55,449 bases of DNA, from contig JAPTJF010000419.1 of the NCBI GenBank assembly GCA_029339195.1, positions 1-55,449 of the forward strand. The letters run 5' to 3'. Positions within the stretch are counted from its first letter, which is position 1, and each line of letters opens with the position of its first letter. The position numbers and the translations under genes are program-made. The DNA is from Micractinium sp. NFX-FRZ (Eukaryota; Chlorophyta; Trebouxiophyceae; Chlorellales; Chlorellaceae). Below, one piece after another: positions 21,573 through 31,936 of this stretch. The notes under the pieces were generated by a model. The model was not told the origin of the DNA. It did no database searches and worked only from the letters and a program-made list of their open reading frames with translations.

Positions 21573-24500
21573 ATGTGGAGAGCCGCAGAGCAGGGCCAGG
21601 CACCCCCAGCCGGCCGGCCCGGCAGGCGCTTCGCTGCAGCGGCCGCGCCGCTTGTCGTGCTCTTGCTCGTCTACTTACAGCTGGGGCTGGATCGGTGAGC
21701 CTGGGAGCGGGTGATGAACACCGCCGCCCCGCAGTGCTAAGCTCTTGGCTCAAACTGGGCTTTCCCGCCCGCCGCCGCCGCTCACTGCTGCATCCACCCG
21801 CCAGCCCCTGTTCAAAGCCCTTTCCTGATCTCTTCCTTTGCTGCGCAGACATCAGGTGGTGAATCGCACCCGAGTCATTACCGTGCAAGCTTGGGTGCTT
21901 GATGCACCAGCCGCGGCCGCTTCCGGCGCCAGCCGCACAGCCGGTGACTCACGCCGCCAGGCTGACGGCACACTAGCTGCTGACGACAGCATGAGCAGAT
22001 CAGGCGGTGGGCGACAGCCACGCAGTCGCCAGCAGCCACATTCAAAAGTTGCGCTGTGCACAGGCGCGTGCGACGGTCTAATGCCACTGCGGCAGCCTGA
22101 TGCGCCACCCACGACTCGGGTTGCATTCGGCAGCAGCAGCGGCAGCAGTGTCAGCAGCAGCGGCGGCAGAGGCAGGAGCAGCAGCTTGGGGCCGCCGCCC
22201 CCCAGCATGCGGCGCTCACGCGGAAGCAGCGGAGCTGCAGAACAGGGCAGGCCTCGCCCTCGGAAAAGTGGCACTTCGCCGGGCTTGCATCCTCCCCTCC
22301 CGCCAGAGGTGTTGCGTCACTTTGTGGCTGCCACAGCCAGTGCCACCCACCGGCACGGCCTCGCCAAGGCCATGCGCGTGTGGAGGCGGGTGAGAAACGG
22401 CCATGTACTTTTAGCAATTCCATTTTTTTTGTGTGGGGATAGCTTGCTGTGAGACTAGCCTGTATCCTGGCAGCCTGAAATGTGCAGCCTGCAGTGCTCA
22501 GCCAGCCAGCCTGCCCCGTGTTGCCCCCGACTGCAAACCTTGTGATCCCACGCCCGCCCTCACGCTGCCTGCCCCTCCACCCTGCTGCACCTCCTTTCCC
22601 GGTCCCACCCCGGCCAGAGCCTTCGGTCAGTGCACTCTGCGCTACGCTGTAGTGCAATGCACACAGCATGGCTCATAAGACACATCCCCTCCCCCCCTTG
22701 CAGGGCATCCGCACGCTGGTGCTGACCAATGCCACCGGCGATGCGCTGGCGCGGGAGCAGGCGGCTGGGCGGCTCCACAACGAGACGTGGGTGCACTACC
22801 CCGATGCTCCCGGGGGCAGGTTTCCAGTCACCGGCAAGCCTGGCGACCCACGCGCCGCCATTGTGCCTGCCCTGGCGCTGGCGCAGCTGGGAGACTTCAA
22901 GTGGTTGATCTACGGAGATGTGAGTGACTGGTGGGCCGGTAGGGAGGTGTGCAGGCCGTTCGGCAGGCAGGCAGGCAGGCAGGCAGGCAAGGAGGCAGGC
23001 AGGCAGGACAGGTGGCTGGGGATGTTGAGCTGGCTGGATGGGATGTGCCCGCCCAGGCATCTTCAGCACTGCTACGCCGCACATTTTTGCCTGCCCCGCA
23101 GGATGACGTGGCCTGGTTCTGGCCGGGGCTGCTGCGCATGCTGCGGGGGCTGAACCCCGACGACCCCTACTTCCTCTCCGGTGGGTGGGTGGCTGGCTGC
23201 TGGTGGGCATGGTCGGGTGGGTGTGGGGAGCAGGTGGGACTTGGGAGGCGGCGAGTCGCTGCTCAGGGTGGGATGGGGTGGGATGGGGCAGGGGTGCCCG
23301 ATGGGTGCCAATCATGAAGCACCAAGGTGCCCACCTCTGCTGCAGCTCGCACTCCACACATGCGAGTGCTGGCCCCAGAAGGCACAACAGACAAACAGGC
23401 TGGGGTGTTCCCAGTGCAGCGCACCAACCAGCACACCAACCAACACGCCACCCTTCCCGCCTGCTGCAGACAACTACTACTCTCGCTGGCCCACGGAGGA
23501 CAAGGGGCAAGGCCGAGCTGACCAGCCCCGCTGCGTGCCCTGCACGCTGGACGACACAGGTGGGTGGGCTGGCCAGGAGGGCACTGCTGCCCGTTGCAAG
23601 CTTTGCGCTGCTTTGCACTCGGCTACCCGCGTGCACCGGGCACTTACAACCTGCAGGGATGTGTTGTTTTTTAAGAACCCTCTGCATGCGCCGTGGTTCA
23701 ATCCTCAAGAGCTGTAGCTGCTGCTCTTTGGCACTAAGTGAGAAGCCTCGCCTGCACAACTGCTATGTCCGCTGATACCAAACCTGCCTGCTCAGCCGCT
23801 GCACGCGGCCCATCAACAGCCAGCCCACCCACCCGCCAGCACTTGTGCCTGTGCAGGCTTTGACTTGCGGGCCTCCCATGCCCTGAAGACGTGCAACTGC
23901 ACCACAGACGCCATGGCAGCGGAGTTCAAGGGGCTGCTGCACGGGTTCAAGTCCTTCCCCCACAGGCAGCCGGTGAGACGGAGCGCACGCCTGTGCTGGC
24001 CTCTCATGTCGGAGCGCTCACCTGCGAGAAAACACGGTTTTAGTGTGCACAAACTGCCTCCTTGCCTCCTCTGCTGCCTGCGCCACCTGTTCCAACAACG
24101 CAACAGCTACCCATGTCCCTCCACAGCTCGCACAGTACCCAATCTCTGACGGCCTCGCATGCTCCGCTGCTGCAGATTTCCACGGTGGCGGGCGCAGGAG
24201 GGGCGGTGCTCAGCATCGGCTTGCTGCGCCGCCTGAACGCCAGCCTGTTTGAGAGCTGCATCCACGGCAGGGAGGGGGACACATGGGGGCCCGAGAGCTG
24301 CGGCGGTGAGCGCGCATGATCTGCCGTGGTGGGAGCCTGCTGGCTGTAGGAATCTTAAGGTGTCGAGTTGCTTGGTTGGCCTGCAGGGGATGCAACCGCT
24401 GGGAGGGGCACAGCTGCTGCCTTCTTACACGTCCAAAGCTGGGCACGCGGGTGTGGGCAGCTAAAATCCCAACCTCCCCAGCCATCTCCCCCGCTTGCAG

Positions 24501-25226
24501 GCAGCGACTGCCTGTTGACAAGCTGCCTGTGGCACCAAGGTGAGCTGCCTGCACCCTGCCTGTGCTTGAATGCTGGGCATGCCTAGTTGCCTGCCTGCAC
24601 GGTCGCTGCCTAACTAGGGGGCAGAGGACAACAGGCGTGCACGAGCCCCACCCTTTGCCCTGGGCTACCTGAGCCTTGCACTGCCAAGCTGGTGGTGTTG
24701 CACCCCACCCCACCCTCTCCCCCCTCCCTCCCCGCTCCCAAGGCTTTGGGTACACCGACCCTGGCTTCTCGCTGCGCCACGAGGGTGTGCTGCTGTTCAA
24801 CACGTACCGCAACCACTGGAAGCAGGGCTACGTGAAGCCGGGGGCACAGCCCATGCCAAACGTAAGTCCCAACGTTTATAGGGTAGACAAAATGTGCCGC
24901 TACGAGGGCTTGCATCACCCTCGCTGCACCGCCACCCTTGCTGGACCGCCCTTCTTGTATGCCCAACCTGCGCCCAGCCTACCCCCTGCCGCCCTCCCCC
25001 TGTACCGCAGATGCGGGACGACCTGAAAGCAGCGCTGGCAGGAGAGTGCAGCGCTGACTGCTGGCTCCGGCTGGAACACACGGTCTCCATACACACCCAC
25101 GGCGCCAAGATGGCAGGCAGCTACGCAAAGGGCGCGGCAGGCGTGCAGCGTTTCCTGAGGAAGGCCGCTGAACATGCAGCGGAAGCGGCCCCGCTGGAGC
25201 TGCTAGCGAGCAAGCTGGTGCTCTGA
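21573..25226 (+). CDS. Fringe/GT31-like glycosyltransferase, type II membrane protein
   Basis: Predicted Golgi glycosyltransferase that adds a sugar from a nucleotide-sugar donor; acceptor unknown. Exons are 21573-21694, 21849-22389, 22704-22919, 23102-23180, 23470-23559, 23857-23972, 24176-24305, 24501-24539, 24743-24861 and 25011-25226, giving 555 aa. The protein has an N-terminal signal anchor (MWRAAEQGQ, then APLVVLLLVYLQLGL at about residues 25-39). A Ser/Arg/Pro-rich stem follows to about 180. The catalytic domain begins near 190, with GIRTLVLTN at 222. The metal-binding triad is YGDDDVAWFWPG (D293-D295), followed by SDNYYSRWP. AGAGGAVLSIGLLRRL matches the Fringe-type glycine-rich motif. 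A Cys-rich segment (CNCTTD, ESCGGSDC) and a late LEHTVSIHTHG follow. The start was chosen because it yields the membrane anchor in phase with exon 2. A TGTAA lies 31 nt past the stop. Confidence 0.88.
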
Positions 25227-25256
25227 TCTGGACGGGCTGAGCATGCCGTGCACCTG

Positions 25257-25261
25257 TGTAA
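25257..25261 (+). promoter_or_regulatory. TGTAA polyadenylation signal, glycosyltransferase
   Basis: This TGTAA is 31 nt after the glycosyltransferase stop, implying a very short 3' UTR. Confidence 0.6.
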
Positions 25262-25956
25262 TGTGCACATAACGAGCTGTACAGGAGAAGGGCAGGCAGA
25301 GCAGCGGAGCAATGGAGCGCTGTATGCTGGAACGCAATTATTGCTGCCTTTATGCCAGCTGTCCGCCCTGCCACTGCTCCATCACCGGTGTGGACGGTGG
25401 CTGGACAGCCCTCAGCAGCCTCCCCCTGCTCAGCTGGTGCCACTCTTTCCTGTCAGCTTTCAAGGAGAAGCAGTACCGTACATTACATGCTGGCTGGTTC
25501 AGTCGGAAGGATGATCTGAGGCTGAAGAAATCGAGTAGAACGTCGAGAGGATGCATGCATGCGGGTGGAAGCGCTGCGCCCTGCCTTTGAGGGCACGCCT
25601 GCCTCACAGCCCTCCGCTGGTGGCTCGCTGCTGGAAGGCCTCTGCCTGGTCTGCCGTCAGCCCCCCTGTCAGGTTGACTATTTCCAAGCAGCTCCCAGGC
25701 CCCGCCAGCCGCACTGCACACGAGTGCATGGGGATGCACAGGCAGCAAGGGGGGGAGCTGTCAAGCAGGCGGGTCAGCAGCCCCGGCTGGAGCTGCCGCT
25801 GTGCAGGAGCATGGTGCGTAAGCCCAATGCTACATGTGGAGCAGCATGATGCGGCACTGAAATGCTACACCTGCTGCTGCCTCTGCCCTGGGCAGTTGCC
25901 TGCTTGTGCAGCGCCTTTGGAACAGCCACCCCAGCACCGACCCGTCGCCACTGCGC
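25262..25956. other. Convergent intergenic region
   Basis: The end of the glycosyltransferase gene faces the end of RMI1 across about 700 bp. A minus-strand TGTAA at 25497-25493 may serve RMI1. No gene is seen. Confidence 0.4.
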
Positions 25957-28900
25957 CTACCGCCAGCTCAGCGCACCTTCCATGAGCCCGCTGTAGCACG
26001 CCAGCAGGTGCTGCAGCCCCTTGGCCAGCTCAGCAGCAGTGCCACGCTTTGTGGGGTCGGACAGGCTCGCCTCAAACTCTTGAGGCTCCAGCTCTGCATG
26101 TAGAAAGAAAGAGAATGCAGGCAGCGAGCGTGGGTTAACACCGCGAGAAAGCGGCAGCGCAGTAACAGGGCGAGAGAGTGTGGCTGCGCCTCCCGTGTGC
26201 CGTCGCCGTGAAGTGGAGCAATTGGCTCTAGGTAGGGCACCCCAGGTGGAGAGGGCCCAATGAAAATTGCAGAAGCCCCAGCGCTTTCCCAGGCTCACGC
26301 ACATCAGCACACCATGCCACTGGACTTGCCCCACCCGCCCACCCCACCCACCAAAGAACTCCAGTATGAACTGGTGCCCCAGGGCAGCCCGTGCCACCAT
26401 GCTGCCGTCCTCCACCAGCATCGCCATGCCGTACTGCAGGCGGGCAAGTTGGGGCAGATATGGCAGGGCATGCAGGTGAACGTGGTGTTCAAAGGCAGAC
26501 ACAGATGTGGGTGGGCAGGCAGGCGCCTTCCAGCCGTACTGCCGGAAGATGAGCAGGCACAGGATGGCAATGATGGACTGGCAGCGGCAGATGTTCGCCA
26601 CATGGAAAGAAGGACAGACAGGCTGGAGGGTCCAGCAACAGTTAGCTTCATGGACAGGCAACTCACAGCGCACGTGCATAGCCACAGCCGCACCACACCG
26701 CAATGCAAGCACCAGCCCTGGCCACAACAGCTGCCGCACACCTGCGGCTGCCCCGTCTGCGGGTCCTTGAACTGCAGCTTTCCCACAAATGTCTTCACAG
26801 TGGCCAGCACGCGGGCTGTGAGCGGGAACTGGCTGGAGTCTGCAGGCAGCACGGGGCGTGTGGCGATCGCTGATCTGAAACTTTAGGCAGTGTGCGGCAG
26901 ACCTCAGGCTGGAGGAGCAGCAAGGCATGACACCAGCAGCACAAAGCAGCATGGCACACATGCTACACGCTGATGCAACCAACTTGCCTGTGGAGGAGGC
27001 CTTGGCGGCCAGGTGCAGCAGGTAAGTGAACGGCTCCTCCCTGCTTGCCGCGCTGCTACCGGCTGCTGCACCATGCTGCTGCTGCCGTGCTGGGCTGAGG
27101 TCGTCCAGCAGCCCAAAGGAGGGCAGGTCGTCATCGCTGTCTGCTCCCAGGGGCGCCAGCTTTGGCGCCGCCGCTGCCCGTGCTGGCAGCACGCGCGCCT
27201 GGCTCTGCCCCGCTGTGCTCTTGGGCAGCGATGGCACACTGGGCAGTGCCCTGCCGCTGCTGGCACCGCCGCCAGGCTGTAGTGCTGCCGGCCGAGCTGA
27301 GGCCCTGCCGCTGCTGGGGCCACCGCCTGCCGCTGGCCTCGCTGGCAGCGGCACAGGCGAGGGAGGGGCTGGCTGCTTGGCAAAGAGCACCTCTGCCAGT
27401 GTGGGCGCGACATCCAGCAGGCTGGGATCTAGGGGTTCTAGCTGCGGCAACCCAACATCAGCCAGTGCGCCGGCCTGCTGTCGCTGCTCTGGGAGGGGCA
27501 CCGCTGCTGCAGCCGGCCTCGCAGCTGCCAGCGGCGCAGCAGGCGGCGGCTCAAAGGCCCCAGTTGTGCTGCTTGTGCTGGCATCGTGCTCAGATGCAGC
27601 TGCAGCTGCTACCGCTGGTGCTGCTCTGTCTGGTGCGCCTGCTGCCTGTGCTGTGACTTGCTGCTGCTGGCCATGGCTGGGCCGGGTGGCAGACTGCTTT
27701 GCCTGAGAGGAGCACCCTGCGGGCTGTTGCTCCTGCTCCTGTGGCGGCGGCGATTGCTGTTGCTCAGCTGCCTGACCACTGCGCCTGCCTGCTCGCTGAG
27801 CTGCTGCAGGCGGGCGGGGCGCTGCTGCTGCTGGCACATCTGCCGATGCTTCCTGCTGCCTCTGCTCTGGATCCGTCTGTTCCTCACCCCATTCGTCCTC
27901 GCTGCCGCCAGCCGCCGCCTCCTCTTCGGCCGCCTGCCCATCCTGATGTTCCACATCTGCCTCCCACCCGTCCTCGCCCTCCATCTGCTGCGGCTGCTCT
28001 CCGCCATCGCCGTCATCCTGCCACCCGCCGCTGCCGCCCTCTGCTGGAGGGTCTGCATCTGGCAGCTGCTCGACATCATACCCCTGCTCCCAAGGGTCCA
28101 ACCCCCCAGCAGGAGGTGGCTCATCTCCCCAGTCTGCAGCAGACAGGCAATGCCAGCAGGTAAGCAGCGAGCGCTGGGCGGGGTGTTGCAGGCCATGTAG
28201 CACAGTCAAGCCACCATGCACAGCACGACATTTATCAGTGCACAAAATGGCACTTTGGCATGCATAGCTTCCAACACTCACCGTCATCCGCCTCCCACCC
28301 GCCACTGCCTGCTGCTTGCTGCTCTGCATCTGCCATTTCCACATCCGCCGCTGCTGCTGCTGCTGCTGCTGCCACTGCTGGCGGGCCTCCCTGGCCACAC
28401 TGCTGGCGCTGGCGTTTCTGCTGCTGCTCGTCTGCATCTATGCAGATCGGGTCATCATCTGTCCCGGCAGCCAGGTTGCCGCCTGCTGCTGCTGCCGCTC
28501 CAGCGCCCGCCGCCTGCACTCGCAAGCCATCCAGCAGCTGCGGCTGCACATGCGCCTGCAGCCGTCGCGGCATGCCGGCCTGCTGCTGTGGGGGCTGGGC
28601 AAAGCTGAAGTCGGCAGCAGGCTGAGCCGGCTGGGCTGCCTGTGCTGGCTGCTGGCTCGACTGCTGCGGGCCGGACAGCTTAGGCAGTGCCAGGCGGCTC
28701 GACCTGCGCAGGGCGGCATTGCAAGCAGGCAGCATTGAGCAGTCACAGGCAGCAGGCAGGCGTGCCTCTCATGGCTTGAGCAAGATGCAGAAGCCTGGTG
28801 CAGAAACACGCATAGCCAAAGCAGGCCCAGCACAGCACTCACTTGCGGCCGCCGTTGAGCTCCTGCAGAGGAGCTGCTGCCGCAGGTGTGCCACCTGGCC

Positions 28901-30384
28901 CCGCCATCCTGCCACTGTTCCCTCCACTGCCGGCGGGCTGCTGCTGATACTGCTGCTGCTGCTGCTGCTGCTGCCACTGCTGCTGGGGCAATGGAGGCCC
29001 GCCGCCTGGTGCAGGGCGGACACCCAGGCCGCCGTTGAAGTGGGGCTGTCCCTGTGGCTGCGTTGGCCCCCTGTGCGCCACAGCTGCATGCGGCGGCGGC
29101 ATCGCCCCCATGCGGCCGCTCGCGGGGCCGCCAGCCTGCCGCTGCTGCTGCTGCTGCGACAAGAGCTGGGTGGGCTGCTGCGAGGGCCGCGCTCCCGCTT
29201 GCTGCTGCAGAGGTGGGTGCTGCTGCATCGTGGCGTGCTGCGACGCAGGGGGAGCCGCACGTGGGTGCTGCTGCTGCTGCTGCTGCTGCACTGCTGGGCC
29301 CTGCACCATCTGCTGCTGCTGTGGGCGGGGCTGTGTGCCGCCAGGCGCCGTCCCCTCAGCCCATGCTGCCCGTGTGGCCTCTGCGGCTGCTTGCTGCATG
29401 GAGGGCGGCGGTCCCCGCCGGCCCACTGCATAGACAGGAGGGATCATTCCCTGTGCCATTCAGCAGGCGGACCTTCAAGATAAAGAAAAAAACACTCGTG
29501 AGATGCAGGCGGCAAGCCGGGGAGGCTCTCTGGCCCAAGCAGTTGCAGCACCCACCAGCTCGCCCATGCACCCGCCCACCTGCCGGCTGCTTCCAGTGCT
29601 CGACCATGCGCTGCCGCGCTGCCTCCAGTGCCGCCACGCCGCCTCCCAGCACGCTGCAGTTTTCTGGGGTGAGCAGCAGCATGCCGCGCAGCACCCGCGG
29701 GTCACGCACAACCAGCTTGCAGCCGGCTGGCATGGTGGAGTGCAGCGCAGGCGTGTGGCGGTACTCCACTGCCGCCACCTGCTGCGCGCCTGCAGCAGTC
29801 AAGTCGGGCAGCAGACTGGGCATTGGACTAGCTGCTGCAACAGACAGCGTGCACCAGGCAGCAACAGAGCGTGCGGAGTTTCTGTGTGCGGCGGCGGCTT
29901 TCAGGCAGCACCCACCATCCGTGAGGAGCAGCTTGAGGCACCGCCCCGCGCCGTCATTGCCGTTGTAGCGCTCCCGCACTGCAGCGCCGATGTTCATAGC
30001 CTCGTCCAATTGCAGCAGGAACTTGCCACGCAGCGTCGTGTCGTGCAGGCCCTGCGCTGGCAGCGCAACGGGAGGCGGGCGGGCGGCAGCGGGGTGAGCG
30101 GCAGCTGGCAGCAGCTGGCAGCTGCTGCACGATGGGCCTCGCCGCCCATCTCCCCGTGCCTCCTCACTCACCTCCACGCCTCGGGGCAGCGCGGGGGCGC
30201 CCACGGCGTTCAAATCGGCGACCAAGACTTGCTGCAACAGCAGCTTGGCGCGTTGAGCTGGCTGCAAACTGGCTCCAGCAACATGGGCGATGGCCGCATC
30301 GCGCCATGCGGGCTGCAGGCGCACAGACAGCAGGTTCTCCTCCGGCGATGGCTGCCCATGAGGGGCCTGGGTGCCAGCCTGCAT
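25957..30384 (-). CDS. RMI1: RecQ-mediated genome instability protein 1 (RMI1) homolog
   Basis: Scaffold of the RecQ helicase-TOP3A-RMI complex that dissolves double Holliday junctions in the nucleus. Coding-order exons are 30172-30384, 29916-30051, 29572-29834, 28843-29450, 28282-28703, 26988-28133, 26742-26839, 26352-26433 and 25957-26093, giving 1034 aa. Residues 1-204 carry the N-terminal helical domain and OB fold. Landmarks are VLVADLN, KFLLQLDEAMNIG, LKLLLTD, VAAVEYRHTPAL and VLRGMLLLTPENCSVLGG. Residues 205 to about 900 are low-complexity: poly-Q, then an acidic part with repeated W-(D/E) clusters. The C-terminal OB-like domain follows (FTYLLHLAAKA, VKTFVGKLQFKDPQTG, MLVEDGSMVARAALGHQF). 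The junction 29572/29450 was chosen for frame and is uncertain. The intron after 26988 is GC-AG (CAG|GCAAGT). An in-frame stop lies upstream of the chosen ATG. Confidence 0.87.
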
Positions 30385-30896
30385 CCCGTTCCCATTATCT
30401 GGCACGTCTTCGATCAATTACTCCCTAATTCCGCGACCAGAAGGACACCTTGGCAACGCATGCCCAGCAGAACTCCAACCCGCGCTCTCTCTGCTCGGCC
30501 ATTGCTGATCGGAATTTGTACGCTTTGATCGGAAGCCGCACTAGAGACGGCGGCGCAGCTCTCTTAGCCTGGACCGGCTTGTCGCAAACGAATCCGGCTG
30601 TGATAGTGGGACTTGGAGAAACGAGCTGTTGCAGGTGCGAGCTGGGAATTTGCGAGCTCCCCCTTGGAGCCGGGGGGAGGGGGATAGCCCGTGCGGCGGC
30701 GCCCCGCAAACACGCATGCTCGCCCTCACAGGCCTCCGCGATGCACTATCGAGGCGGTGACACAATGCAACGAACGGCGGCGCCTCCGGGCTGCGAGGGA
30801 GCGGGCTTGCTTATCTGCCGCCGCCTGCCTGCCGCCGCTGCCAGCTAGCCGGAGCGTCTCGACACACTCCTCCCCAGCCACTACCATGCAGGCACC
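30385..30896. promoter_or_regulatory. Bidirectional promoter region, RMI1 / eIF5B
   Basis: A 512-bp gap separates the divergent starts of RMI1 and eIF5B. It is less GC-extreme on the RMI1 side. No individual element is claimed. Confidence 0.45.
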
Positions 30897-31903
30897 ATGG
30901 GGAAGAAGGGGCGTCGGGGAAACGATGATTGGGAGAAGGACTTTGAGCTGGACGAGGACGGGGAGCTCAAGGCGCTGAAGGAGGAAGGCGAGGCTGCTGC
31001 GGCGCCCACAGGTGGGTGCGCTGCCACACTGGGCGGCGCGGGTGCTGCCTGGTGCTGCGACTCTGCTTTCCTCTTTAGGCAGTGTCAGTCATGCGTGTGG
31101 CAGTTCATGTGCTTGATGCGCATGCCGCTGTTGGCAAGCACCTGCTGTAATTGCCCTGCTGCATTGAGTGCTGTGCTCGTGCATTCACGTCTCGCCTGCA
31201 GCCGCCAAGCCCAAGAAGGAGAAGAAGGGGAAGAAGGACAAGAAGGGGAAGAAGGCTGCTGCCTTCGACTCGGACGACGAGGATGAGCCTGCCCTGAAGC
31301 CGCCACCAGCAGAGGAGGAGGAGGAGGAGGAGGAAGAGGAGGAGGCGCCTGTGAACAAAACCAAGCAGAAGAGCGGCAAGAAGAAGGCGGGCGGCGCTGC
31401 GGCGGGGGGCAGCGTGTTTGCGCTGCTGGGAGGTGATGATGATGATGAGGAGGAGGAGGAGGAGGAGGAAGAGGAGGAGGAGGAGGAGCAGCCGCAGGCA
31501 TCCAGCAAGGTGCGGGGGCTGGCCGGGGGTAGTGGGTTACCGCTGTGGGCAGGTGGGGCTGATGTTTTTCAACCAACAGACAGACATGCTCCTGTCTTTG
31601 AATGCCTACCAACTGGCCCAGGCAGCGGTGGCCCAGCATCAACTGACAGCCGTGTGTATGCTGCAGCAGCGGGTGCTGCGTGCTGCTGCTCCCGGCACCT
31701 GCACGCTGCTGCTGGCTGCCGGCTGTCGCCTCGCCGCTCTTCCGCTTGCGCTGCGCCCTGCCCCGCCTGCTGGCTGCCTGACTCCCATGCTATGTTGTTC
31801 CCTCGCCTGCAGCCTGTGATGCGCATTGCCGAGGTGGTCAGCGTGGCCCCGCACCCTAAAGCCGACCGCCTGCGCGTCTGCCAGGTGGGGGATTGATGGC
31901 GAC

Positions 31904-31936
<33 letters not shown>

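Noticed and set aside
22965..23020. GGCA repeats as a CRISPR-like array
   Set aside because: It is a simple tetranucleotide microsatellite in a glycosyltransferase intron, without spacers.
26480..26620. Hydrophobic stretch (SIIAILCLLIFRQYGW) as an RMI1 exon
   Set aside because: Skipping it gives the direct, in-phase join QTGQPQ to YGMAMLVEDG, which matches the C-terminal OB pattern.
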